Shown piece after piece: positions 35,831-44,691 of a stretch of DNA of 64,000 bases; position 1 is the first letter of the stretch, and each line of letters opens with the position of its first letter. The notes beneath the pieces are model-generated. The model was not told the DNA's origin. It worked only from the letters and a program-made list of their open reading frames with translations, and made no database searches. Source of the DNA: Burkholderiales bacterium. Lineage in GTDB: Bacteria; Pseudomonadota; Gammaproteobacteria; Burkholderiales; Casimicrobiaceae. The DNA is taken from positions 39,280-103,279 of the forward strand of contig JANXNI010000095.1 of assembly GCA_025354165.1 (NCBI GenBank), written 5' to 3'. Position numbers and translations under genes: made by a program.

Positions 35831-37370
35831 CCAGATCCAAATGCAAGCGACGGATGAACGCCCGCACGCCGTCGTCATAGGCAGCGGATTCGGTGGCCTC
35901 GCTGCCGCCGTTCGCCTGGGTGCACGTGGCTATCGCGTCACCGTTTTGGAGAAGCTCGACGCCCCAGGTGGCCGCGCCTATGTGTATCGTCAGGATGGCT
36001 TTACCTTCGACGCAGGCCCGACGATTGTCACCGCACCGTTTCTATTCGAAGACCTATGGAAACTTTGCGGAAAGAAGCTTTCCGATGACGTAGAGCTACG
36101 TCCAGTCACGCCGTTCTATCGCATTCGGTTCGACGACGGCGTGACCTTCGATTACACCGGCGATGCTGCGCAAATGCGCGCAGAAGTTGCGCGACTCTCG
36201 CCCTCTGATGTTGACGGATACGAGCGCTACATGAAAGCATCGGAGGAAACATTTCGCGTGGGCTTCGAGCAGCTAGGCCATGTGTCGTTTGATGACTGGA
36301 CGACGATGGCGAAGATCGTGCCGCAGATGGTGAAGCTCAAAAGCTACCTCACCGTTTACGGGCTCGTTGCGAGCTACGTAAAGGATGAGCGGCTGCGCAC
36401 CGTGCTATCGTTTCATCCGTTATTAGTAGGTGGCAATCCGTTTTCTACTACGTCAATTTATTGCCTGATCGCTCACCTTGAACGGCGCTGGGGCGTGCAT
36501 TTTGCTATGGGCGGCACGGGGCAATTGGTGACCGGATTGATCGGCTTGATTGCTTTGCAAGGTGGTAGCGTGCGCTGCAATTCCGAAGTCGATCACATCA
36601 CACTTGACGGACAAAAAGCTACCGGCATAAAGCTGAAGTCGGGGGAACAAATCACAGCTAGTGTCGTTGTCTCCAACGCCGATTCTGCATGGACGTACAA
36701 GCACTTGCTGCCTGCCAAAGTACGAAAACGCTGGACTGATTCACGCCTGCAAAAGGCACGTTATTCGATGAGTCTATTCGTCTGGTATTTCGGCACCAAG
36801 CGACAGTATGACGACGTAGCGCATCACACCATTCTCCTCGGTCCGCGCTATCGAGAATTGCTTGAAGATATTTTTAAACACAAGACATTAGCTAACGATT
36901 TCAGTCTGTATTTACATCGCCCTACTGCCACCGATCCGTCGCTCGCGCCGCAGGGGTGCGACGCGTTTTATGTGCTCTCGCCGGTGCCGCATTTGGCGAG
37001 CGGTACTGATTGGTCGACGGAGGCTGTGCGCTATCAAAATGCATTGTGCGAAACGTTGTCCGCCACACTGTTGCCCGGCTTGAAGGATGAAATTGTCACC
37101 TCACATTGCCTCACGCCACAAGATTTTCAGGATCGTTTGAACAGCGTGCAGGGTGCAGCATTTGGGTTGGAGCCAATCCTCTCGCAAAGCGCGTGGTTCC
37201 GGCCGCACAACAAGAGCGAGGACATTGAAAATCTGTTCCTCGTCGGCGCGGGTACGCACCCCGGCGCCGGGCTGCCGGGTGTGCTCTCTTCCGCGCGAGT
37301 GCTGGATTCGATTGTGCCCAGCGCGAGCGCGTTCACTAACAACGCAAGCGAATTCACGCACCATGTCTAG
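35823..37370 (+). CDS. crtI: phytoene desaturase
   Basis: An FAD enzyme introducing three to four double bonds into phytoene, giving neurosporene or lycopene. Its 515 residues have the N-terminal AVVIGSGFGGLAAAVRLGA motif and the carotenoid-oxidoreductase signature near the C-terminus (FLVGAGTHPGAGLPGVLSSA). TTG 35823 overlaps bchO by eight bases; ATG 35841 is an alternative. Confidence 0.95.
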   Translation: MNSQIQMQATDERPHAVVIGSGFGGLAAAVRLGARGYRVTVLEKLDAPGGRAYVYRQDGFTFDAGPTIVTAPFLFEDLWKLCGKKLSDDVELRPVTPFYRIRFDDGVTFDYTGDAAQMRAEVARLSPSDVDGYERYMKASEETFRVGFEQLGHVSFDDWTTMAKIVPQMVKLKSYLTVYGLVASYVKDERLRTVLSFHPLLVGGNPFSTTSIYCLIAHLERRWGVHFAMGGTGQLVTGLIGLIALQGGSVRCNSEVDHITLDGQKATGIKLKSGEQITASVVVSNADSAWTYKHLLPAKVRKRWTDSRLQKARYSMSLFVWYFGTKRQYDDVAHHTILLGPRYRELLEDIFKHKTLANDFSLYLHRPTATDPSLAPQGCDAFYVLSPVPHLASGTDWSTEAVRYQNALCETLSATLLPGLKDEIVTSHCLTPQDFQDRLNSVQGAAFGLEPILSQSAWFRPHNKSEDIENLFLVGAGTHPGAGLPGVLSSARVLDSIVPSASAFTNNASEFTHHV

Positions 37371-38496
37371 CGCGAAATACCAGCGCCCGAACAGCGCCGA
37401 AGCCCGCAGCGAAGCCGCGCAGGACATCATTGCGTGCCGCGCCTTGCTACGAGAGAATTCGCGCACTTTTTTTGCAGCCTCTCTCTTGTTGCCTAAAGCC
37501 GTGCGCGAGCCGTCGCTTGCGCTGTACGCGTTCTGCCGCGTCGCTGACGACGCTGTCGATTTGCAAGCCGACAAGCACGGTGCAGTCGCCGATTTAACAG
37601 ATCGCCTCACGCGTTTGTACGATGGTCAACCGGGCGCGGCGTCCGCTGATCGAGCCTTCGCCGACGTTGCTACCCGCTTCGCCATCCCACGTGAAATTCC
37701 TCAGGCGCTGATCGAAGGATTCGCGTGGGACGCCGAATTTCGCCGCTACGAAACGTTGAATGATTTGTACGACTATGCTGTGCGCGTCGCGGGCACTGTG
37801 GGCGTAATGATGGCGCTGTTGATGGGGGCGCGTAGCGCGTCCGCGTTGGCACGCGCCTGCGATCTTGGTGTCGCGATGCAGCTCTCGAACATCGCTCGTG
37901 ACGTTGGCGAAGACGCAATTGAGAAGCGTCTGTTCCTGCCGCTGGAATGGCTGCGCGCAGAGGGCATTGATCCCGATACGTGGCTCGAAATGCCATCGTT
38001 CACGCCCGCGTTGGGCCGAGTGTTGCAGCGCCTGCTCACCGCTGCCGACAAGCTCTATGACCGTGTAGGCCAAGGCATCGCGGAGCTGCCCGCCGCTTGC
38101 CGCCCAGGCATTAGCGCCGCGCGAACGCTTTATCAGGAAATCGGGCGGCAGGTGGAGCGCAACGGTCTCGATTCCGTCACGCAACGTGCGGTCGTCAGCG
38201 GTCGCCGCAAGGCCGCGCTATTGAGTCGCGGGCTCGTGTTGCCGCTGGATCGCTCTAGCTCAACAACGCCCGCACCACTGGACGAAGCCGCGTTCCTGAT
38301 TCGCGCTGTCATTGATTCGGATGCGGCGACGCTGGCCATTGCTGAAGCGAGAGCAAACCGAAACCGGCCAGCGCGCGTAGATGCCAGCATCACGCTGCCC
38401 ACGCTGCCGTGGTGGAATATTCAGGATCGTGCGCTATGGCTGGTCGACCTGTTTGAGCGACTAGAACGACAGGACCAGGAACGCGTGTCGAGTTAG
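37363..38496 (+). CDS. crtB: phytoene synthase
   Basis: Joins two geranylgeranyl diphosphates into phytoene. From ATG 37363, which overlaps the crtI stop by eight bases, it has 377 residues. The two Asp-rich motifs are YAFCRVADDAVD and LSNIARDVGEDA. The frame is open upstream inside crtI, but that part is a shadow. The length is somewhat above the usual because of a C-terminal extension ending WWNIQDRALWLVDLFERL. Confidence 0.94.
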   Translation: MSSAKYQRPNSAEARSEAAQDIIACRALLRENSRTFFAASLLLPKAVREPSLALYAFCRVADDAVDLQADKHGAVADLTDRLTRLYDGQPGAASADRAFADVATRFAIPREIPQALIEGFAWDAEFRRYETLNDLYDYAVRVAGTVGVMMALLMGARSASALARACDLGVAMQLSNIARDVGEDAIEKRLFLPLEWLRAEGIDPDTWLEMPSFTPALGRVLQRLLTAADKLYDRVGQGIAELPAACRPGISAARTLYQEIGRQVERNGLDSVTQRAVVSGRRKAALLSRGLVLPLDRSSSTTPAPLDEAAFLIRAVIDSDAATLAIAEARANRNRPARVDASITLPTLPWWNIQDRALWLVDLFERLERQDQERVSS

Positions 38497-38532
38497 CGGC
38501 AAGCTTTATCTGCGACGGCAAAAGGAGAACGA

Positions 38533-38694
38533 ATGATGGACTCAAAGTATTACAGCCTGATCGAAATCATCGCCTTTGCCGTGCTCGCGTTGGGGTTCTG
38601 CATCTACCAAATCTGGACGGTGCGGCGGAAGCCGGGAGAGGGGCGCGACAAGCCGAAAGGTGAGCAACAAACGGGTTCGGATGGTCAGGCGTAA
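38533..38694 (+). CDS. 53-residue single-span membrane peptide after crtB
   Basis: ATG 38533 (or 38536) follows AAGGAG. The peptide has one membrane span (IEIIAFAVLALGFCIYQIW, about 9-27), then a basic-polar tail rich in Lys, Arg, Gly and Gln. It lies 36 bases after crtB, at the end of the plus-strand operon. I do not recognise it. A role in carotenoid-enzyme or antenna assembly is possible, but nothing shows it. Confidence 0.7.
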   Translation: MMDSKYYSLIEIIAFAVLALGFCIYQIWTVRRKPGEGRDKPKGEQQTGSDGQA

Positions 38695-38953
38695 CGCTCT
38701 TTCCGGCGGGCCCATCCTAAAAACTAACGACGAACGAATGTCGTAGCTCAACTGGGGGCACTGGTTTAGCAATCAGCTTCTCGCTAAAAGTACCACTGAT
38801 AACGGGCTAGGTGCAATTTTGTTCGTTTGTCGGTAATGTGGATTTACTGCACGTAGCCCTTGTGTAACGGCGACTTCAAGCAAAAGCTGTATGCTTTTTT
38901 CGGCCGCGAAGCTCGCGCCCATTTCTAACGCTATCGCACGTCGCGCCGATCCA

Positions 38954-39916
38954 CTACCAACGCGGCATTCGAAACGGCAGCATCGCTTGCACTGCCGGGT
39001 TCGCAAAACGCGTCAACGACAAACTTTCGTGCATCGCGTGGATCTGTTCGCCGAAGAGTTCTGTTGACAAAAGTGAACGGGCGTAGAACGGGCCGTTCTC
39101 CAGCGTTTTGACTATTGTTGGAGCGCAGTCGCCATCACTTTGAGTTGCCCGCGCGATGCCCCAACTGGTTGTCGGTAGCGCGCAGTGTGCAGACGTGGGG
39201 ATTGATTCGCACTGGCCCGTGGGCAAATAGCGCTGCGCCAACTGCAAACTTGATCCCGACTTGTGCTGCACGTCGTAGAGCGCTACGGTGCTGCCGTCGC
39301 TCAGGCGCGCGCGCGACCATTGCCAGGATTTGAATGCGCTCTCCAGCGGCGCGTTGCCACGGTTACTGTCCAGGTAGCCGTGCCCGTGCCACGCTAGATC
39401 GGGCTGATCCAGATTGAGCGATACGCGTGCTGAAGGGGCCAGTGGTTGCCAGAGGTGATTGCCGCCGCCGTCGATGGCTACGCTGTGATCGTGCGCTTCG
39501 ACGGCGATGGTGGGTGTGAGTTTGATGTTGCCGCGCAAACGGCGCGGAATTGGGGCGCAGCGCTCATCAATTTTTATGGTGAGTGCGTTGCCATGCCATT
39601 CGAGCGAGCTGGGCCCGACTTGGAAGACGGTAGCGGTGCGTATGCACTTTTCTTTCGGACGTTCGGTCATGGCCCACGCGTTCACGCCACGTTTGTCGTT
39701 TGACAGATCGTAGAGCGCAATGTTGATGGCGCAGTGGTTGCCGGGATCGACGTTTTCTGCGCCGTGTTTGCGCCGGGCCCATGCGTAATAAGGCGAGAAC
39801 ACGCTGCCGACGAATGCGATAACGGCGAGGCCGTGATTGCCGTCGTCGCTGATGGCGTCGACGTACCACCAGGCGTAGCCGCCGTTAGGGACGGCTCGAT
39901 CAAATCTTATGCTCAC
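38954..39916 (-). CDS. crtC: carotenoid 1,2-hydratase (hydroxyneurosporene synthase)
   Basis: Adds water across the C1-C2 bond of acyclic carotenoids. From GTG 39916, overlapping the crtD stop as GTGA, it has 320 residues. Family stretches include GGYAWWYVDAISDDG near the N-terminus, GSVFSPYYAWARR and LPFRMPRW at the C-terminus. The frame remains open upstream inside crtD and should not be used. Confidence 0.92.
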   Translation of the reverse strand: MSIRFDRAVPNGGYAWWYVDAISDDGNHGLAVIAFVGSVFSPYYAWARRKHGAENVDPGNHCAINIALYDLSNDKRGVNAWAMTERPKEKCIRTATVFQVGPSSLEWHGNALTIKIDERCAPIPRRLRGNIKLTPTIAVEAHDHSVAIDGGGNHLWQPLAPSARVSLNLDQPDLAWHGHGYLDSNRGNAPLESAFKSWQWSRARLSDGSTVALYDVQHKSGSSLQLAQRYLPTGQCESIPTSAHCALPTTSWGIARATQSDGDCAPTIVKTLENGPFYARSLLSTELFGEQIHAMHESLSLTRFANPAVQAMLPFRMPRW

Positions 39917-41406
39917 TGCTTCAAAACTTCCGCTGCTGCCATGCGACCCGATAGCGCAGACATAGCAACGCCCGGCCCTGGATGCGCGCTGCCACCTGCG
40001 AAAAAAAGCCCTGGCAATTTGCTGCGTACGCCGGGTCGCTGAAAGCTTGACATTGAGCCATGCGGCGCTCGGCCGTATAGCGCTCCGCCGGTGCCCGGGA
40101 AGCGGTCGGCGAAATGACTTGGGTTGCTGATAAGCGTTGTGTTTTGCGATTGATCGATGGTGAGGCCGCAGCGTTGCAGCACATTGAAGGTGGCGTCTGT
40201 GTGCCGCTTGATTTCGCTGTCGTCGAACGTGTGCGTGTCGCCATTCGCGGGGGCGTTGACGATACATAACAAACGCTCCGGCGTGCCCGTCGCGATGTCA
40301 TTGTCGGTACGGTCTTGTGCGCACACATAGACGGTTGGCACTTTGGGAATGCAGCGAAGCTCCGAGAGTTGCGCGAATTCTTGCGCATAGTCTGGCGAGA
40401 AAAATACATTGTGACGATGCAGCGGGAAGCCAGATGTGGGAGCGTTGAGCGCGAAAGTCATGGCAGACAACGAGCGATTGTTTGCTGTGACTCCGCGTAC
40501 GCCTGCGGCGCGTGCGACAGCGCTGCCGAAGAGGCCTGAAGCAATGGCTGATACGTCGCAATTAGCGATGACCGCATCGGCTTTCAACGCTTCACCCGAC
40601 GCCAGAACAACCCCGATCACTCGGCCTTCGTTCACGATAATTTCCTGAACATGGGCATTGCATCGGAGCGTCGCGCCGCGTGACTCAAGCCGCGCCGTCA
40701 TTGCGTGCGCGATCTTCCGCATGCCGCCGCGCACGCTCCACACGCCGGATCGCTCGACGTGCGCGACGAGCATGAGCGTGGCAGGCGAGCGCCAAGGCGA
40801 GCCCCCGCAGTAGGTGGCGTAACGACCGAAGAGTTGTTGCAATCGAGGGTCGCGAAAGTAGGTGCCGAGCATGTTCCACAAGCTTTTGAACGGAGTGATC
40901 GACAGCAGGTCGCCCGGTCTGCGGGGCAGTAAATCAACGACGAGCCGCGAGAGGCTCGGCTCGGGCGCACGGACGAACGAGGGCTCCAAGGTGTCGTAAA
41001 TCCGCTTGGCGTGGGCGCAGAATGCGAGGAAGCGCTGTCCTTCCGCTGCGCCCGCTAACTTCGCAATGGCATCGGCGGATTGGTGAACGTCCGCGTGCAG
41101 ATCCACTCGTGCGCCGTCACACCACGCGTGGCGAGCCAAGACGTCCAGCGGATCGAGTGTGATTGCATCGTCTAGCGATTCTCCGATGGCAGCGAATATT
41201 TCCTCGAATACCCAGCGCATGGTGAAGACCGTGGGGCCGACGTCCAAGGGCGTTCCGCCGACTTCTGCCCCGGCCAACTTACCGCCGGGAACCTCTGCCC
41301 GCTCCAACACTGTGACCTCACAGCCCGCATGAGCCAGCAACAGCGCGGAAGTCAGCCCGCCGATACCAGCGCCGATGACAACGACCTTTTTTGCGGGGCC
41401 GCTCAT
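39913..41406 (-). CDS. crtD: hydroxyneurosporene/methoxyneurosporene desaturase
   Basis: Introduces the C3-C4 double bond in the spheroidene/spirilloxanthin route. From ATG 41406 it is 497 residues, starting MSGPAKKVVVIGAGIGG with the FAD-binding motif. The C-terminal signature LFFAGGSAHPGPGVAMSALS is that of the CrtI/CrtD family. Cotranscribed with crtC from the promoter at 41467-41508. Confidence 0.93.
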   Translation of the reverse strand: MSGPAKKVVVIGAGIGGLTSALLLAHAGCEVTVLERAEVPGGKLAGAEVGGTPLDVGPTVFTMRWVFEEIFAAIGESLDDAITLDPLDVLARHAWCDGARVDLHADVHQSADAIAKLAGAAEGQRFLAFCAHAKRIYDTLEPSFVRAPEPSLSRLVVDLLPRRPGDLLSITPFKSLWNMLGTYFRDPRLQQLFGRYATYCGGSPWRSPATLMLVAHVERSGVWSVRGGMRKIAHAMTARLESRGATLRCNAHVQEIIVNEGRVIGVVLASGEALKADAVIANCDVSAIASGLFGSAVARAAGVRGVTANNRSLSAMTFALNAPTSGFPLHRHNVFFSPDYAQEFAQLSELRCIPKVPTVYVCAQDRTDNDIATGTPERLLCIVNAPANGDTHTFDDSEIKRHTDATFNVLQRCGLTIDQSQNTTLISNPSHFADRFPGTGGALYGRAPHGSMSSFQRPGVRSKLPGLFFAGGSAHPGPGVAMSALSGRMAAAEVLKQ

Positions 41407-41466
41407 CGCTTCGAAAAGCAAGCCATCGGAGCCGTCAGCAAAGTATTTGACCTTTCGTGCGCAGGA

Positions 41467-41508
41467 TGTATATGATTCGCAACATTGATGTGTCAAGTTT
41501 AATTGACA
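41467..41508. promoter_or_regulatory. crtD promoter and PpsR-type site, shared crtD/crtE control region
   Basis: A perfect TGT-N12-ACA palindrome (41491-41508, core TGTCAA and TTGACA). On the minus strand TTGACA (41491-41496) and TATACA (41467-41472) are 18 bases apart, a good crtD promoter with the operator on its -35. On the plus strand the other half (TTGACA, 41503-41508) faces crtE, with no good -10. Confidence 0.75.
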
Positions 41509-41545
41509 GTTTGTTTTTGCGGTGGTCAAAAGAGAAGGATAGGCG

Positions 41546-42439
41546 ATGTACGCGATTGATCGTATCGAGTCAGCACTCAACCGGGCTTTAGCGCGGGCGA
41601 CTCAGTCGCCGACCGAAGCGGGGGCCAAAAACGAGTGTCCGCCCAAGTTCGCCGCCGCTCTAAATTACTCTGTTTTCCCCGGCGGCGGTCGCTTTCGACC
41701 ACGCCTGTGTCTGGCTGTGGCTGCGGCCTGCGGTGAGGATCATCCCGAGTGTACGGATGCGGCCGCCGTGGCCATTGAATTGATGCACTGCGCGTCGCTG
41801 GTGCATGATGATTTGCCCTGTTTTGACAATGCGTCGTCGCGGCGCGGTAAACCCTCCGTGCATCGCGCGCATGGCGAACGCTTGGCGGTATTGAGCGGTG
41901 ACGCGTTGATTGTGTTGGCGTTTCAGGAGGTCGCGCGAGCCGGTTTGGTCGCGCCACAACGGCTCCCAGCCTTGCTTGCCATCGTGGCCGAGTCGGTCGG
42001 CGCGCCGCACGGAATCGCAGCGGGACAAGCCTGGGAATGTGAATCTACGGTGTCGCTTGCTGCGTATCAGCAGGCTAAAACCGGTGCGTTATTTGTCGCT
42101 TCCACGATGGCGGGCGCAGCGGCGGCAGGGCATGATGCAAAGCCGTGGCGCGCACTGGGCATGGCGCTGGGTGAGGCGTATCAGGTGGCAGACGACCTGC
42201 ATGATGCGGTCGACACTGAGGAAGAATTGGGCAAGCCGGTGGGTCGCGATGCGGCGCTGGGGCGACCAAGCGCCGCGATTGATCTGGGCATCACTGGGGC
42301 GGTGCAGCGCTTGAATTTGCTGCTTGCCAATGCGGTTGATTCGATCCCTGAATGCGCTGGTGCAATTCCTCTGCGCGCAGTGATCGCTGCTGAGGCGGGC
42401 CGCCTGATGCCTAAGCGCCTGCGGCTGCGCGCGGCCTAA
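41546..42439 (+). CDS. crtE: geranylgeranyl diphosphate synthase
   Basis: Makes GGPP for carotenoids and the bacteriochlorophyll tail. Its 297 residues have the first Asp-rich motif SLVHDDLPCFDN and the second AYQVADDLHD, of the short-chain trans-prenyltransferase family. The N-terminal YSVFPGGGRFRPRL holds the pyrophosphate-binding basic residues. Expressed opposite to crtD. Confidence 0.94.
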   Translation: MYAIDRIESALNRALARATQSPTEAGAKNECPPKFAAALNYSVFPGGGRFRPRLCLAVAAACGEDHPECTDAAAVAIELMHCASLVHDDLPCFDNASSRRGKPSVHRAHGERLAVLSGDALIVLAFQEVARAGLVAPQRLPALLAIVAESVGAPHGIAAGQAWECESTVSLAAYQQAKTGALFVASTMAGAAAAGHDAKPWRALGMALGEAYQVADDLHDAVDTEEELGKPVGRDAALGRPSAAIDLGITGAVQRLNLLLANAVDSIPECAGAIPLRAVIAAEAGRLMPKRLRLRAA

Positions 42440-42472
42440 CACGACTGCACATCAGTCGGTGCGGAGACCTCG

Positions 42473-43591
42473 TTGCTCCAAAAACTTCTGGAGGCTCGCG
42501 ACCGGTTGCTGGTGAATCCACGGTTCACGCGTTTCGCCAGCGGCGTGCCGGTTCTGCGCTGGATTGCGCGTCGACGCGCGCGAGCGGTGTTCGATCTGGT
42601 CGCGGGATTTGTGTACTCGCAAGTGCTCCGCTCCTGCGTCGAGCTGAAAATTTTCGCGCTGGTTTCTGCGCGTCGTTTAACGGTTGCTGAGCTTGCTGCG
42701 GAAGTGAAATTGCCGGTTGATGCTTGCGAACGGCTGGTTACAGCGGCTATAGCGCTACGCCTGCTAGAGCGACGCGCAGGCGGCATCGTTGGGCTAGGCT
42801 CTTTGGGCGCACCGCTAGTCGCTAACGAGGGGCTACAAAACTTGGTGCTGCACCACGCCGCGCTGTACAGCGATCTTGACGATCCCGTGGCCTTGCTGCG
42901 CGGCGAACGCACGAACACGAAGATGCGCGCCTACTGGCCCTACGCAAGTGTCGACCATCCCGATCAATTGCACGGCGATCAATCATCGGAGTACAGCGCG
43001 CTCATGTCGTCGACACAGTCGCTGATCGTCGATGAAGTGCTGGCCGCGTATTCGTTCCGAGATCACACCTGCCTGATGGATGTGGGCGGTGGCGAGGGGG
43101 CGTTTCTACGCGGCGTCGGCGCGCGCTGCCCGCTGTTGCAGCTAAGGTTGTTTGACCTGCCGCCAGTCGTTGCTCGCGCGCAGGAACAATTCGCCGCCAA
43201 CGGTTTCTCCGATCGCGCAAAAGTTATTGGTGGAGATTTCTTCAACGATCCGCTGCCGCCGAATGCAGAGGCCGGAGCGGACATCGTGAGCCTCGTGCGT
43301 GTGCTTCATGATCACGACGACGCTCGCGTATCGCATTTGCTGCGCTCGGTAGCCACCGCCTTGCCCACTGGCGGAACGCTGCTAGTCGCCGAACCGCTCG
43401 CCGAAATCCCAGGTGCGGAAACGGTTGGCGGCGCGTATTTCGGCTTCTACTTTCTGGCGATGGGACGCGGTGAGGCGCGCAGCTTTACCCGACTTTCGCA
43501 ACTCATAAGCTCTGCTGGATTTAGCGACATTCGGCTGCTGCCCACCCGCATTCCGCTCCAAACCAGTGTGATCATTGCCAAAAAGTCGTAA
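42473..43591 (+). CDS. crtF: hydroxyneurosporene O-methyltransferase
   Basis: Methylates the 1-hydroxy group of carotenoids with SAM. Its 372 residues show a dimerisation domain, then motif I LMDVGGGEGAFLRGVG and VRVLHDHDD. TTG 42473 follows GGAG with six-base spacing. It lies 33 bases after crtE; bchC is 158 bases downstream and has its own promoter. Confidence 0.92.
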   Translation: MLQKLLEARDRLLVNPRFTRFASGVPVLRWIARRRARAVFDLVAGFVYSQVLRSCVELKIFALVSARRLTVAELAAEVKLPVDACERLVTAAIALRLLERRAGGIVGLGSLGAPLVANEGLQNLVLHHAALYSDLDDPVALLRGERTNTKMRAYWPYASVDHPDQLHGDQSSEYSALMSSTQSLIVDEVLAAYSFRDHTCLMDVGGGEGAFLRGVGARCPLLQLRLFDLPPVVARAQEQFAANGFSDRAKVIGGDFFNDPLPPNAEAGADIVSLVRVLHDHDDARVSHLLRSVATALPTGGTLLVAEPLAEIPGAETVGGAYFGFYFLAMGRGEARSFTRLSQLISSAGFSDIRLLPTRIPLQTSVIIAKKS

Positions 43592-43639
43592 CGGCCAACA
43601 GCAATTGCTGCGATGCAGCGACGAAACTTTCAATAAATG

Positions 43640-43718
43640 TGTAAATATCAGTTGACACACTGAAATGTCTTCATAGAATGACACTCATGGGCTGCGGAAA
43701 TGTCGACATTAGTTGACG
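43640..43718 (+). promoter_or_regulatory. bchC-bchXYZ-puf promoter with tandem PpsR-type sites
   Basis: Two perfect TGT-N12-ACA palindromes lie at 43640-43657 and 43666-43683, separated by eight bases, the spacing used for cooperative CrtJ/PpsR binding. A third near-match (TGT-N12-ACG) is at 43701-43718. A sigma70-type promoter, TTGACA (43652-43657), N16, TAGAAT (43674-43679), is embedded in the tandem pair, so bound repressor would cover both -35 and -10. Confidence 0.85.
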
Positions 43719-43749
43719 CATATCAACAGTCCGCCTCAGAGGAAACACC

Positions 43750-44691
43750 GTGGATAGCGTCGCAGTAGTTTTTCAGCAACCCGAGCAGCTAGCGCTTCAA
43801 TTGCTACCGTTGTCTGCATTGGGTGATGACGACGTGTTGGTGAAAGTTAGCCGGAGTGCGATCAGCACTGGAACCGAGCGGCTGCTGTGGACCGGGCGTA
43901 TGCCGCAGTTCCCGGGAATGGGTTATCCATTGGTACCGGGCTACGAATCGGTCGGTCGCATCGCCGACGCTGGTCGTAACGCGCAAAGTCGTATCGGCGA
44001 TTTGGTCTACGTACCCGGCGCCAAGTGTTACGGCGAAGTTCGCGGCCTGTTCGGCGGTTCTGCTTCTAAAGTCATCATTCCTGCGGCCAAAGCTATGCAC
44101 CTGGCCGATAGTTTGGCCGAAGAGGGCGTGCTGCTCGCGTTAGCCGCTACGGCCTTCCACGTATCGGCTAATCAGCAACAGCCCGACCTGATCATTGGTC
44201 ACGGTGTGCTCGGTCGCTTGATCGCACGCATGGGTGTCGCCGCAGGCAAAAAGCCCGTTGTTTGGGAGACTAATCCGACGCGCGCTACTGGCGCGGTGGG
44301 CTACACGGTCGTTAATCCAGCGGACGACAAAGACACTCGTTATCACAGCATTTGTGACGTATCCGGCGACGCTGGATTGCTTGACACGTTGATCGGTCGC
44401 CTCGCGCCCGGCGGCGAAGTAGTGCTCGCCGGTTTTTACGAAGGCAATGTGTCGTTCGCCTTCGCGCAAGCCTTCATGCGCGAAGCTCGTATTCGTATCG
44501 CCGCTCAGTGGCAGCCCGCCGATCTCATCGCAGTCAAGGCACTCGCTGAATCGGGTGCGCTTTCGCTTGCCGGTCTCATCACACATCACGAGCAGGCGGA
44601 AGACGCCGCTCGCGTCGACATGGCCTACCGCACCGCATTTGGCGACGCGTCGTGTCTAAAAATGGTTCTTAACTGGAGTAGTCACGCATGA
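43750..44691 (+). CDS. bchC: 3-hydroxyethyl bacteriochlorophyllide a dehydrogenase
   Basis: A zinc/NAD alcohol-dehydrogenase-like enzyme oxidising the 3-hydroxyethyl group to acetyl. Its 313 residues start at GTG 43750 after GAGGAAA. Motifs include SRSAISTGTERLLWTGR and GYPLVPGYESVGRI, typical of BchC. First gene of the bchCXYZ-puf superoperon. Confidence 0.96.
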   Translation: MDSVAVVFQQPEQLALQLLPLSALGDDDVLVKVSRSAISTGTERLLWTGRMPQFPGMGYPLVPGYESVGRIADAGRNAQSRIGDLVYVPGAKCYGEVRGLFGGSASKVIIPAAKAMHLADSLAEEGVLLALAATAFHVSANQQQPDLIIGHGVLGRLIARMGVAAGKKPVVWETNPTRATGAVGYTVVNPADDKDTRYHSICDVSGDAGLLDTLIGRLAPGGEVVLAGFYEGNVSFAFAQAFMREARIRIAAQWQPADLIAVKALAESGALSLAGLITHHEQAEDAARVDMAYRTAFGDASCLKMVLNWSSHA

